DNA of 64,000 bases from Rugamonas violacea (lineage in GTDB: Bacteria; Pseudomonadota; Gammaproteobacteria; Burkholderiales; Burkholderiaceae_D): positions 1-64,000 of the forward strand of contig NZ_JAEMNU010000119.1 in NCBI RefSeq assembly GCF_016461825.1, in the 5' to 3' direction. The translations under genes were made by a program, and so were the position numbers. The first letter of the stretch is position 1. Each line of letters starts with the position of its first letter. A model generated the notes under the pieces. That model saw only the letters and a program-made list of their open reading frames with translations. It did no database searches and had not been told where the DNA came from. This document shows, piece after piece, positions 1 to 7,543 of this stretch.

Positions 1-264
1 GGACGAGGTTTGGCTCAATCCGGAACGGGCTGAACCTGAATTAGTGAAGCTGGCTGCATGAAGTGACGCGACAACTTTGTTGACAACTACCGACTTGTGG
101 GGGCTATCGTCTCGCTGGTAGCGCGGTGGCGCAACCACCTCGGCATCGGACTTCCTGAGCCATTTGCGCAGCGTATTGCGGGATAACCCGGTGCGCTTTG
201 AGATTTCATGCAGCGACAGCTTGTCGCGCAGATGCATCCGCCGAACCTTGCCTAACATTTCCAT
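1..264 (-). pseudogene. N-terminal fragment of IS21-family IstA-like transposase
   Basis: Translation from the ATG at 262-264 starts MEMLGKVRRM and continues into a helix-turn-helix with the signature LSLHEISKRTGLSRNTLRKW. This is typical of the N-terminal DNA-binding region of IS21-family IstA. The frame stays open to the window edge, but after about residue 58 it stops looking like IstA, just where a coding tail appears on the other strand. The gene is therefore probably interrupted near position 95. No istB is present in the window. The fragment lies beside terminal-repeat-like sequences at 319-380, so it marks an IS end bordering the defence island. Confidence 0.6.
2..61 (+). pseudogene. 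C-terminal end of an unidentified reading frame, possibly a transposase
   Basis: An open frame enters from the left edge and ends at a TGA at 59-61, giving a 19-residue charged tail (DEVWLNPERAEP then ELVKLAA). It looks like protein sequence, but it is too short to name. It lies on the strand opposite the istA-like fragment and overlaps it. The simplest inference is a second insertion sequence inserted into the istA-like gene, with this as the end of its transposase. It could also be chance. Confidence 0.3.
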
Positions 265-318
265 GGTGATCACCTATTATTTCTCCCGCCTATTAATTAG
301 GCAGGAGTAGTAGAACAC

Positions 319-380
319 CTGGGTCAGTTTTCAGTCGGCACAACACCTACAGCTGGGTCAGTTTTCGGTCGGTGCCAACA
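319..380. repeat. IS21-family left-end repeats
   Basis: Two nearly identical blocks reading CTGGGTCAGTTTTC(A/G)GTCGG start at 319 and 353, a 34-bp period. They lie upstream of the istA-like start. Multiple short repeats near the termini are typical of IS21-family elements. The likely outer end is the GCCAACA at 374-380. Confidence 0.6.
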
Positions 381-438
381 GGAAGTGCCCGCGCAGTGAA
401 AACCAACAGCAGACAAATCCAATGCCATCCAAAGAATG

Positions 439-741
439 TTATTTGCGATTTCTGACACATTCAGTCCAACTGATGTCGTCGTCTTTGCCATCGCACTTAT
501 GGATTTGAAAACCTACGGTGCCCTTTTCCTGAACGAGCACTTGGATCCGCTCCACGCCGGGAGAAAGCTTGTGTGGGTAAGATGGATGGCTTTCAAACAA
601 CGATAGACAGAATTCAAGATCTTCGACTGTCAGGAAGTCGCCGATTCGATACTTGCCAACGAGCGACCGCATGTATAACGTCAGGTCGCCCTTCTTCTGG
701 AAAACCTGTCCATTCACTGTGACGCTGATTGCTTTGCCCAT
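439..741 (-). CDS. DUF3223 (DCL-domain) protein
   Basis: 100 aa starting MGKAISVTVN. It resembles the DUF3223/DCL family: an N-terminal NGQVFQKKGDLTLYMRSLVG block, a central block in which a VEDLEF segment precedes LFESHPSYPHK, then PGVERIQV, and a C-terminal W/C segment. The ATG at 739-741 is chosen because GAGG lies just upstream and because an extended frame to 912 would overlap the end of the ATPase gene. It sits 59 bp downstream of that ATPase on the same strand, so it is probably the last gene of the ABC-3C operon. Its biochemical role is unknown; an accessory or effector role in the conflict system is inference. Confidence 0.7.
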   Translation of the reverse strand: MGKAISVTVNGQVFQKKGDLTLYMRSLVGKYRIGDFLTVEDLEFCLSLFESHPSYPHKLSPGVERIQVLVQEKGTVGFQIHKCDGKDDDISWTECVRNRK

Positions 742-800
742 GTCCTCGCTCCTTCGCATCGATTTGGATTCAACCCATGAGCCCGAGCCCGCACAGGGTC

Positions 801-2735
801 TCAGGATGGAAGGAGGCCAGGAAGTGTGGGGCCCGCTTGAATGTCGATCGATTTTTCTTCGTGAGTAAACTTCCGGCCGACGATGTATTCGCTTGTGTCC
901 AGCTCGGGACACACGCTCATTGTTGTCATGATGATCTGATGAACGACTTTCGACTGGCTTGAATGACGCGCGATAATTTTCTGGAAGTTGTAGCTGCGTT
1001 CCACTTCCATTCCGCCATCTTCGACGCCGTCGAGGATCAGCAAGCGTGGATAGCGGAAGTAGGGTAGTTCCAGCGACGACAACAAGAGCGCGAGGTGGAA
1101 GCCGTGGCGTAGGAACACCATCGAGCTCGCTGAAAATTCACGTTGTCCATCGATCGACAACTGGTTCGCGCCGAAGTCGATATTGATCGAATCAGCGCGT
1201 TCGAATTCCGCTTGGCGAGATAGGTCGTCTTTGAGAATCGCCTTCAAATTGTTCGCGACCGAGAGGTAGGCTGAGTTTCGTCGGCCTTCTTGCTCACGGG
1301 TGACTGCTTCGATCCGCCCCTTGATCCATTCTTGCTTGGCTTCGATCTCGCCAAGCTTGTCGGTGAGTCGCCCCAGCAAGTCGGCGAGTTTTTTGAGTTC
1401 CAACGCGTTCTTGATCTCTTGCTCCTTGCCGCCGATCTCCTTGGAAATCGATTGCATTAGGATATGGTCGGGCGAGCGCCAATGGGCTTGATTGCGTTTG
1501 AACTCAGCTTCGAGTGATTTCAACCGGCTTTGCGCGGAAGGAATTTCCAGGACGATTTTGTCGAGCTCTTCCAACTGCTGGATACGAATAATCCCGGATT
1601 CCCTCAATTGCAGCGCCAGTTCGTTTTTCATCCGCGCCAATTGCGAGCGCGCGGAATCTTCGGCCACGTCAGATTTGCAGAGCGCGCAAGATGACTGATT
1701 CGCCTCAGGCGGTTGAAGTTTTGTGAAGCAACTTGGGCAGAACGAAAAAACAGCGGTCCCGAGATGTGACTCCGCAGCCGCAGACTCTTCTAGGCTGAAC
1801 ATACGCTCTTCAAGCTCGCGGAGAAACAGTTCCGAATCCGCGATCTCAGTCTCGAGATCGACCTTTTTCTCTTTCAGCTTCGAAAGCGTCATGTGCGCTT
1901 CGCTCAGTTTCGCACGCAGCTCATTGTCTTCCTTGGAGGACGAGGTTTTGGACGCCGCGCCGCTGTCTATACTTTCCAGCCGGGATTGGAGGAATAAGAT
2001 TTCGCTCCCCAGCGTCTGGATTTGATTGTCCAGGAACTCGAGTGAAATGTTCGTGCCCGAATTTCCGAACGTGGAATAGATCGTCCTGATGCTGACGCGA
2101 ATTGCAGAAGCATCCTTGTCCGCTGTGGATTCGAGCAATTTGAGGTCATACAGTTCGGTCGAGTCGATCCCCAGCAAATAGTCGCCGACCGCCGCGCGAG
2201 TGATGCCGCGGTCGAAGCGGTCGAAGCGAAAGAGATCCGAGGACGGCGTCTCTTGGTCGGAATAGATCAGGCGCATCAGTTGGTGCATCGTGATGTTCGA
2301 TCCGCCCTCTCCCCGGAGTTCAGGCATGTCGAGCATCCGGAACAAGACCTGCGAAAAACTCTCCTTCATCTCGCTACGCTTGAAAGGGAATTGCTGCCAG
2401 AGGGATGCTCCTGCAGCCAGCGCGCTCTGCATCGTCCCCCAAAAAATTGAAAGTGGCCGCATGAGCTGGGTGCTCACGCCGCGTCGCAATGTCACCACTG
2501 CATCGTTGGCTGTCACTTCCAGGTAGATATCATCGCAAAGTTGGGCTACTTGGTTGAAGCTGATGCCTTCGGACCCGAGCGCATAGGCAATGAATCGAAT
2601 GGCTGTGGTCTTGCCCGAACTATTTTCGCCGGTGATGATGTTGAGTCCGGCATGAAACGAAATGTCCATGACCGACCGGCCGCCCTTCATGACCACCAGG
2701 CGATTGACGAAGATAGTCGGCTTATGCAATGTCAT
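801..2735 (-). CDS. ABC-3C (DUF3732-type) ATPase with coiled coil and zinc ribbon
   Basis: 644 aa. Walker A is GENSSGKTT at residues 36-44. A long coiled coil (about 235-520) is interrupted by four cysteines (333, 336, 350, 353; CPSC and CALC) that look like a zinc ribbon. A signature-like FSASSMVFLRHG lies near 534, Walker B LLILDG at 565-570, and an IIMTTM sensor strand near 601. This SMC/Rad50-like layout matches the DUF3732 ATPases of three-component ABC (ABC-3C) conflict systems. The usual Walker B acidic follow-on residue is replaced (LDGVEDGG), so hydrolysis may be altered. The start overlaps the middle-component gene by 14 bp, which suggests translational coupling. Cytoplasmic; probably senses or remodels nucleic acid (inference). 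Confidence 0.85.
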   Translation of the reverse strand: MTLHKPTIFVNRLVVMKGGRSVMDISFHAGLNIITGENSSGKTTAIRFIAYALGSEGISFNQVAQLCDDIYLEVTANDAVVTLRRGVSTQLMRPLSIFWGTMQSALAAGASLWQQFPFKRSEMKESFSQVLFRMLDMPELRGEGGSNITMHQLMRLIYSDQETPSSDLFRFDRFDRGITRAAVGDYLLGIDSTELYDLKLLESTADKDASAIRVSIRTIYSTFGNSGTNISLEFLDNQIQTLGSEILFLQSRLESIDSGAASKTSSSKEDNELRAKLSEAHMTLSKLKEKKVDLETEIADSELFLRELEERMFSLEESAAAESHLGTAVFSFCPSCFTKLQPPEANQSSCALCKSDVAEDSARSQLARMKNELALQLRESGIIRIQQLEELDKIVLEIPSAQSRLKSLEAEFKRNQAHWRSPDHILMQSISKEIGGKEQEIKNALELKKLADLLGRLTDKLGEIEAKQEWIKGRIEAVTREQEGRRNSAYLSVANNLKAILKDDLSRQAEFERADSINIDFGANQLSIDGQREFSASSMVFLRHGFHLALLLSSLELPYFRYPRLLILDGVEDGGMEVERSYNFQKIIARHSSQSKVVHQIIMTTMSVCPELDTSEYIVGRKFTHEEKSIDIQAGPTLPGLLPS

Positions 2736-3234
2736 ATCGATGCTCTATGAGGTTGGAGCGATGTTTGAGCCCGTTCTCGCCCGTGGCCGGAATCGCGAGA
2801 AATTCCGAGAGCAGGAATTTGCCGATGGTTGTTTGTCGAGCGTGAAATCGCTGGGCGGCCGACGCCAGCTCGTCGGGAATCGGATGACTCGTGAGCGCAA
2901 GGATTCCTTTTTGAAGCGCCCCATCTTGGATGAGACCGAACGCGACAAGCCCGCTAAGCGCGGCAAAAAAGATCGGGCGCATGCGTTCGAACGCCGCGCG
3001 ATTGCCATTTGCGTGCCTATATGGGTTCTCGGTCTCTTTCACGGCGGCGCGAAGGGGCTTGAACTCCGCCGGAAATTTGAAATTTGCCATTTTGTAGGGA
3101 TAGGCTAGAAAGTAGTCCGCAATCCGAGTTGCGTCGACCGTTAGCTCCGCGCCACGCGCGGTTGCGGCAATCGATATGGCCAAGATCCTGACGGCCGTAT
3201 GGTAAGGGTCCAGCGCGGGATCGTAGATCAGCAT
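2722..3234 (-). CDS. ABC-3C middle component
   Basis: 170 aa from the ATG at 3232-3234, preceded by AGGTGGGA. A longer reading exists from a TTG at 3255 but is less likely. The protein begins MLIYDPALDPYHTAVRIL, is mostly alpha-helical, and contains PYKMANFKFP and a late FLLSEFLAIP segment. It resembles the small middle-component proteins that sit between effector-side protein and ATPase in ABC-3C systems. It overlaps the upstream gene by 7 bp and the ATPase by 14 bp. It is thought to couple the ATPase to the effector-side protein. The exact subclass (perhaps MC5) needs a profile search. Confidence 0.75.
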   Translation of the reverse strand: MLIYDPALDPYHTAVRILAISIAATARGAELTVDATRIADYFLAYPYKMANFKFPAEFKPLRAAVKETENPYRHANGNRAAFERMRPIFFAALSGLVAFGLIQDGALQKGILALTSHPIPDELASAAQRFHARQTTIGKFLLSEFLAIPATGENGLKHRSNLIEHRYDIA

Positions 3235-3794
3235 GCGTCCCACCTGATATAGCAATTGCCCGCCAAGAAGTAGACCAAGCCTTGGATGTCCATTTTGTCC
3301 AAATTCAGCGGATTCGATTCGAGCATGTTGAGCGCCGGCGCGATGACCTTTTCCAACATCGCAGTGTCGATCGTCGCTCGCGAGGCGCCGTCCTGAACCA
3401 GCGGAAGGACGGTTTGCTCGAAATTGACGACGATCTCTGCCATCAAGAACGTATAGATGGTCTGGGCCGATTTCGAGCCCTGTTGGCGCAAGATCGCTTT
3501 GTAGGCCGACTGCTTTTTTAGCAGAGCACCTTTGAGCAGGTCCTCGCGCCCGGAGGCAGTCAGTTTTGCTTCCAATCCCCGCACGTCGGAGTTGGTTTGA
3601 TTGGAAAAGAAGTGTTCGAGCTTTTCAGTCCAGGCGCTTAGCGTCTGATCGGCGAGCGTCTCCGCGAGATACTGCTCGACGAGTTTGGCCATGGCGGTCG
3701 GTTCGCGTGCCGCGTGGTATGTCTTGACGACATCCCTGCCGGCAGCATCGCCGCCAATGACATTGTCCCGGACTGTGGACATCAAACTCGACAT
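3228..3794 (-). CDS. ABC-3C effector-side protein with AGRD motif
   Basis: 188 aa. The first 25 residues hold DNVIGGDAAGRDVVK. The remainder (about 35-188) is an all-helical domain like the C-terminal domain that links effectors to the middle component in ABC-3C systems. No nuclease, protease or transmembrane module is visible. The toxic or targeting function may therefore come from the upstream small membrane protein, which carries the same glycine/AGRD motif. The ATG at 3794 lies 6 bp after that small gene's stop; a second ATG at 3782 is possible. Family assignment rests on synteny plus motif. Confidence 0.7.
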   Translation of the reverse strand: MSSLMSTVRDNVIGGDAAGRDVVKTYHAAREPTAMAKLVEQYLAETLADQTLSAWTEKLEHFFSNQTNSDVRGLEAKLTASGREDLLKGALLKKQSAYKAILRQQGSKSAQTIYTFLMAEIVVNFEQTVLPLVQDGASRATIDTAMLEKVIAPALNMLESNPLNLDKMDIQGLVYFLAGNCYIRWDAC

Positions 3795-3800
3795 TCGAGC

Positions 3801-3953
3801 TTATTTCTTTTTGATGTCGCGACCGGCGATGTCGCCGCCCGCGATGTTGCCGCTCACGGTGGAACTATTTTTCGATTTGTCGACAATGACTTTCAGCGTC
3901 CAGCCCGCAAAAAGGCCACCCAAGAAACTCAAAATCTGCGGCAAATACTCCAT
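3801..3953 (-). CDS. 50-aa single-pass membrane protein with AGRD motif, first gene of the ABC-3C operon
   Basis: This short gene encodes 50 aa: a hydrophobic helix (about residues 4-24, LPQILSFLGGLFAGWTLKVI), a basic/polar linker, and a C-terminal tail SGNIAGGDIAGRDIKKK. The tail closely matches the N-terminal NVIGGDAAGRDVVK of the next gene. Start evidence: ATG at 3951-3953 with GGGAG six bases upstream. The stop is 6 bp before the next ATG, so the two are probably co-translated. It could be the membrane-acting effector or anchor of the system, recruited through the shared motif (inference). It is short enough to be missed by routine gene calling. Confidence 0.65.
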   Translation of the reverse strand: MEYLPQILSFLGGLFAGWTLKVIVDKSKNSSTVSGNIAGGDIAGRDIKKK

Positions 3954-4020
3954 GAAGACTCCCGAAATGTTGTGTAGTGGTGCGACATTATCACCGTTTC
4001 AAACAGTTTATGGAGGTAAT

Positions 4021-4050
4021 TTTGTAGTTTGTTTAATGTCGGTTGTGCAA
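4021..4050 (-). promoter_or_regulatory. Candidate promoter of the ABC-3C operon
   Basis: On the minus strand TTGCAC (4045-4050) is followed after 18 bp by TACAAA (4021-4026), about 70 bp before the 50-aa gene. This is an AT-rich stretch between the two defence modules. It is a weak consensus match only. Confidence 0.3.
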
Positions 4051-4226
4051 GACTTGGCGTCACCGAGCGATACACAGTGGAGCTGGTTGCCGTTGGTTTT
4101 CGACCTTTGGCTAAACTAGCGCGCACGAACGCCTGAGCTGCACGTGGCCACTGCTGCCCCCTGACATCGTCGCTTGGCCTATTTCAAGCGGCGGTGATGT
4201 TGGCGTAGCTGGGAAGTCGATGTCCA

Positions 4227-4961
4227 CTATAGCGCCGCCGCCATCGCGATGTGGCCAGCGAATGCGGTTACGAAGGGCCTCAGTCCGGTCAGCTCGGACA
4301 TTTCGACATATGCGCCGCTATCGATTGCGTCACGTGGCGTAGCAATCACGGCGGCCGCCGTATAGAGCTGCTCTTGAACTAACCGCCGGCAGAGAACATC
4401 ATAGCGCTTCAAGTAGGACGATTGTTTGAACTCCGGGAATACGGGGAAATGCTTCGACGTATCTCGAATCGGCGATCGAGAGCGCCGGTCATCCTCGACC
4501 ACGATCAGCCATCCTGTGAATGGCTGCGGATGTGGGCCAAACGCATTTTCGCGGTAGGCCGTCTTGAAATCTTGCGCCGTTCCGATTGCCTCTTCGGTCC
4601 GGTTATTGAAGTTGTTGCTGAAAGAGGGTCCGACATGACTCTTCAATTCGATGGCGGCGACAAGACGCTTCTCATGGATAACTAAGAGGTCCCATTTTTT
4701 CGTCGGACGAAAATAGCCTGGCAAAGTGACCAAAGTCGAAGTCATATGGATATCCGCATGGCTCAATCCGTTCGCGCGCACGATATCAAGTAAAAGCGCT
4801 ACGAATCCATTGAGGTTCTGCCCATCGGTTACTCCCGCGCGTTCGCCTCGGTCTATGACGCCCGCTTCAATTTGCTTTTGTTTGGCCTTCTCGCGGTTCC
4901 CCCAGAATGCCTTGATTGCGTCGGATGCTTTTTGTTCGTAGTTCGCGAGGTCAAGAGGCAT
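4227..4961 (-). CDS. PaeR7I/XhoI-like type II restriction endonuclease
   Basis: 244 aa. It matches the PaeR7I family: an N-terminal ANYEQKASDAIKAFWG, then the catalytic core KKWDLLVIHEKRLVAAIELKS. Here the Asp and the E-x-K are the PD-(D/E)XK metal-binding residues. VGPSFSNNFNNRTEEAIG follows, a strongly conserved segment in this family. Known members cut C^TCGAG. The ATG at 4959-4961 is one base after the methyltransferase stop, so the pair is co-transcribed with the protecting enzyme first. Length is normal for the family. CTCGAG occurs freely in this genome (for example 13301 and 17436), so host DNA must be methylated if the enzyme is active. Confidence 0.9.
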   Translation of the reverse strand: MPLDLANYEQKASDAIKAFWGNREKAKQKQIEAGVIDRGERAGVTDGQNLNGFVALLLDIVRANGLSHADIHMTSTLVTLPGYFRPTKKWDLLVIHEKRLVAAIELKSHVGPSFSNNFNNRTEEAIGTAQDFKTAYRENAFGPHPQPFTGWLIVVEDDRRSRSPIRDTSKHFPVFPEFKQSSYLKRYDVLCRRLVQEQLYTAAAVIATPRDAIDSGAYVEMSELTGLRPFVTAFAGHIAMAAAL

Positions 4962-4962
4962 T

Positions 4963-6684
4963 TTATATTTTCTGTATTAGAGCATTTCGCTCGGATGTGG
5001 TGAGAGAGTAGAGGTCGGCCACCGCGCTGTTGCAGGCCTCGAAGTCTAAGGTCTCTGCGGCGGCAACTAGGCGAGCGCGCATTTCGAGACTCACGGTTTC
5101 CCACTTTGGCAGCCTGATTCGACGCAGATATTGAGCTTGGAAACGTAGGTAGCCGCCCCTCATCTTGATGGAGTAGGTGGAGACAAAAAGCCGCGTCAAA
5201 TTCGAAAGAAGCACCGCTTGCAGAGCTCGCAAATTCCATTCGTCCGAGACGACAAAATAGAGATTGTGATGAGGATAGAGCCATCCCTCCTCAAAGACGA
5301 CTTGGGCATCGCCTCGAATGTCGGGAATCAATAGCTTGGGACGACGCGCGAGCGACGGAGTGATTCTGTCGATCGTTCGATACCAATTCTTTGGCGATTT
5401 TTGAGCGACATGGCGCTTCGTAATCTGAGCCCGATTTCCTTCAAGATAGCGTTTGAGTCTAGGATATTTGTCGAGGTCGACCAGCGGGCCTTCGTCCGTG
5501 AATGGATTGATAACGCCATAGCCGCGCCAAACCATGTGGCCGCTGCCGAGATCCTTGCCCATCGCCAGCGGAAGTTTGCGGTCGGGCTCGACATCCAAAT
5601 CGTCAAACTTCCCAATGAATACGTTGTCGGCGCCTGTCGCGACTCCGATGCCGACCTTGCAGCCGGTCTCCTCCAACGATGGGAATGCTTGTTCCAAGCG
5701 CCGAATCAACTCTGTATTGCTTGTGGCGGAGAGAATCCAGGGCTCGGAACCCGATACGACGCCATGTAGTTCTTTGATCATTTGCGGGGGCGCTTGGCTT
5801 CGAAGCGCGGTCGAAAGTTCCCTGAGCGTAGTCTTGTCGAGCGAAGGGCGCTCCGCGACTCGAACCGGGCCGGGCTCGCCGGTGGAAATGACAGTGATCG
5901 CGGGGTAGGCGCTGACTTCCGAATGGAACGCATCGGCATCCACCATGTCGACATACGCGCGGAGATGGAAGCGCTGCGAAATAAGGCTGCGAAGAGGGCC
6001 GCCATACTTGTTTTTCATCCATCGGTCCGAGCAAATGAAGCAGAGCTGCCCCATTTCGCCGAGCAAGTTGAGCGAGCGCTCCATGAAAGGGACATAGAGG
6101 TCTGCGCGGTCATATAGTGTCGCGAACCTCTTGCGATACTCTTCGAGCAGTGGACCAGGGATTAATTCTTGTCGCACGTATGGCGGATTGCCAATGACAA
6201 AATTGAATCCCCCATCCAGCTCGGCGAGCAGGAAGTCGCCATGCACGAGCCACGCGTCGGTGATCTCAATGGCGTCGATGCTTGAAAACTCAAACTGTTC
6301 GAGCAGCGCGATCACAGCGCGTCGAGTGCTCTGGAAGGTGTCCTCATGCAGCTCCACGCCATGAATGCAGGGCTTGATACAGCCGACGACTTCCCCGGCC
6401 GTCAAGGCTCTCGTCCGCGCGATCAATAATCGTTCGATGGCCGGGATGAGGAACTCACCGTTTCCGAACGACGGCTCCAACAATGAGAGTTCAAAGAGAT
6501 TTTCGTCCGACGTGTAGCCGACCAGGTCGAGCATGAAGTCGACCACGTTGCTTCTAGTGAATATCGCGCCACGACTGGACCCAGCGGACCTCGAAAGTTC
6601 AAAGACGGCGTCGGCTAAGACGCAGTCCCCGGCATTGACACGATTCACTAGTGAGATGGGCGCATGGATGAGTGAGGGCAGCAT
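4963..6684 (-). CDS. Adenine-specific DNA methyltransferase of the PaeR7I/XhoI-like system
   Basis: 573 aa from the ATG at 6682-6684; an in-frame TTG at 6705 would add 7 residues and neither start has a strong ribosome site. An S-adenosylmethionine-binding region includes LLEPSFGNGEFLIPAIERLL (about 60-80) and is followed by the catalytic NPPY motif in FNFVIGNPPYVRQE (about 170). This is the gamma-type N6-adenine architecture of M.PaeR7I and Eco57I-like methylases. The C-terminal half is a target-recognition region. It is the first gene of a two-gene R-M operon and would modify the adenine of CTCGAG. No controller protein gene is visible nearby. Confidence 0.9.
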   Translation of the reverse strand: MLPSLIHAPISLVNRVNAGDCVLADAVFELSRSAGSSRGAIFTRSNVVDFMLDLVGYTSDENLFELSLLEPSFGNGEFLIPAIERLLIARTRALTAGEVVGCIKPCIHGVELHEDTFQSTRRAVIALLEQFEFSSIDAIEITDAWLVHGDFLLAELDGGFNFVIGNPPYVRQELIPGPLLEEYRKRFATLYDRADLYVPFMERSLNLLGEMGQLCFICSDRWMKNKYGGPLRSLISQRFHLRAYVDMVDADAFHSEVSAYPAITVISTGEPGPVRVAERPSLDKTTLRELSTALRSQAPPQMIKELHGVVSGSEPWILSATSNTELIRRLEQAFPSLEETGCKVGIGVATGADNVFIGKFDDLDVEPDRKLPLAMGKDLGSGHMVWRGYGVINPFTDEGPLVDLDKYPRLKRYLEGNRAQITKRHVAQKSPKNWYRTIDRITPSLARRPKLLIPDIRGDAQVVFEEGWLYPHHNLYFVVSDEWNLRALQAVLLSNLTRLFVSTYSIKMRGGYLRFQAQYLRRIRLPKWETVSLEMRARLVAAAETLDFEACNSAVADLYSLTTSERNALIQKI

Positions 6685-7007
6685 TCGTGGATTCTTTGTG
6701 TGCAAAAAGGCAAAATTCCGACTCTACGCGAGAGTGCATTGGGGACGAATTCTACCAGTCGAACCGGCCTCGCTCGAGAAAGCATTGATTCACTGTGTCT
6801 TCCATTCTGTGATGGTAAATTTGCATCAAGTAAGAGCCTTCCCGCTGCCGTCCGAATTTTTTCGGCCAGTAGGACTTCGCGGCGCATCGGAGAACGACGT
6901 GTTGCTTGTTCTATCCTTGACAATAGTGGTTTATATTTGTGCATTGAGGCAACGTGTTCTCAACTGCAGCTCGATGTCGGAACGTCAATGGAGAGGGATT
7001 ACTTGAT
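6685..7007. other. Divergent leader region of the R-M operon
   Basis: There is no credible gene here apart from the methylase start region. The sequence is AT-richer than the chromosome average. It contains a CTCGAG site at 6773-6778 and, on the plus strand, a TTGACA at 6917-6922 without a convincing -10 partner. Confidence 0.4.
6773..6778. promoter_or_regulatory. CTCGAG (predicted R-M recognition site) in the methylase leader
   Basis: A single copy of the sequence recognised by PaeR7I/XhoI enzymes lies about 90 bp upstream of the methylase ATG. Cognate sites in promoters are used by some R-M systems to tune expression according to methylation state. Whether this one is functional is inference. 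Confidence 0.4.
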
Positions 7008-7091
7008 ATGGCTTTGATCATTCGCGGCGCGAAGCCGACCAATGTTTTTCAGTTGGCTGGAGTTACTTCTGGCCTGAATAGAGGCGGTTGA
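7008..7091 (+). pseudogene. 27-codon orphan start of a possibly truncated gene
   Basis: ATG at 7008 preceded by GGAGAGGG. It encodes MALIIRGAKPTNVFQLAG followed by a short tail and a TGA. The beginning looks like a genuine protein N-terminus, but the frame stops after 27 residues and AT-rich non-coding sequence follows. It may be the remnant of a gene once divergent from the methylase, deleted downstream. No product can be named. Confidence 0.3.
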
Positions 7092-7282
7092 GGAGGGGAA
7101 CAACTCTGCGGCAACATTAATTCATCAGCAATAAAATTCGATGCCTTCATTCTACATTAATAAATAAAAAATATTGTTATAATTATTATTACTCTAAATG
7201 ATTTGGTCTGAGTTTTGCATAAAGTGAATTTGGCGGTGCGATGAATGGATTTCGCGCCCTGGCTTAACACTTCGACGTATTA

Positions 7283-7543
7283 TTGTCGGTCGCGCCGGCT
7301 ATTGACCACACCTCGCCGTGCATTGGTCGACCGAACGTCATCGCTTCGTTGGCCGTTCCATTGAGCTTGCCGCACGGTATGTCGGGACCAGTGCTTGGGA
7401 TGATTTCGCTTGAAATCCTGGCGGATCAAATCCATACTCAGTCCATGCAGGCTTCGGGTGTTTCATTGCTTTTGCCCCAGCTAAGCGAATTGATGAGGGC
7501 GGCCAGCCTTGCGTCGCAGTTTTTCTCGGAGGACTGGATATGA
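7283..7543 (+). CDS. Small unknown protein (weak)
   Basis: 86 aa from a TTG at 7283, with no strong ribosome site. The frame cannot extend upstream because of a TAA at 7265. It is rich in Ser, Leu and Pro and has no recognised domain. Its stop overlaps the ATG of the next gene (ATGA), the main support for it being real. It lies just right of the most AT-rich stretch of the window (about 7135-7210). Confidence 0.35.
   Translation: MSVAPAIDHTSPCIGRPNVIASLAVPLSLPHGMSGPVLGMISLEILADQIHTQSMQASGVSLLLPQLSELMRAASLASQFFSEDWI

Noticed and set aside
439..912. Longer start for the DUF3223 gene (157 aa)
   Set aside because: The extra N-terminus overlaps the ATPase 3' end and has no family resemblance; the internal ATG has a good ribosome site.
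6917..6945. TTGACA on the plus strand as a promoter of the 7008 stub
   Set aside because: The hexamer is perfect but the 17-bp-spaced partner TGCATT is a poor -10, so it is not listed as a promoter.
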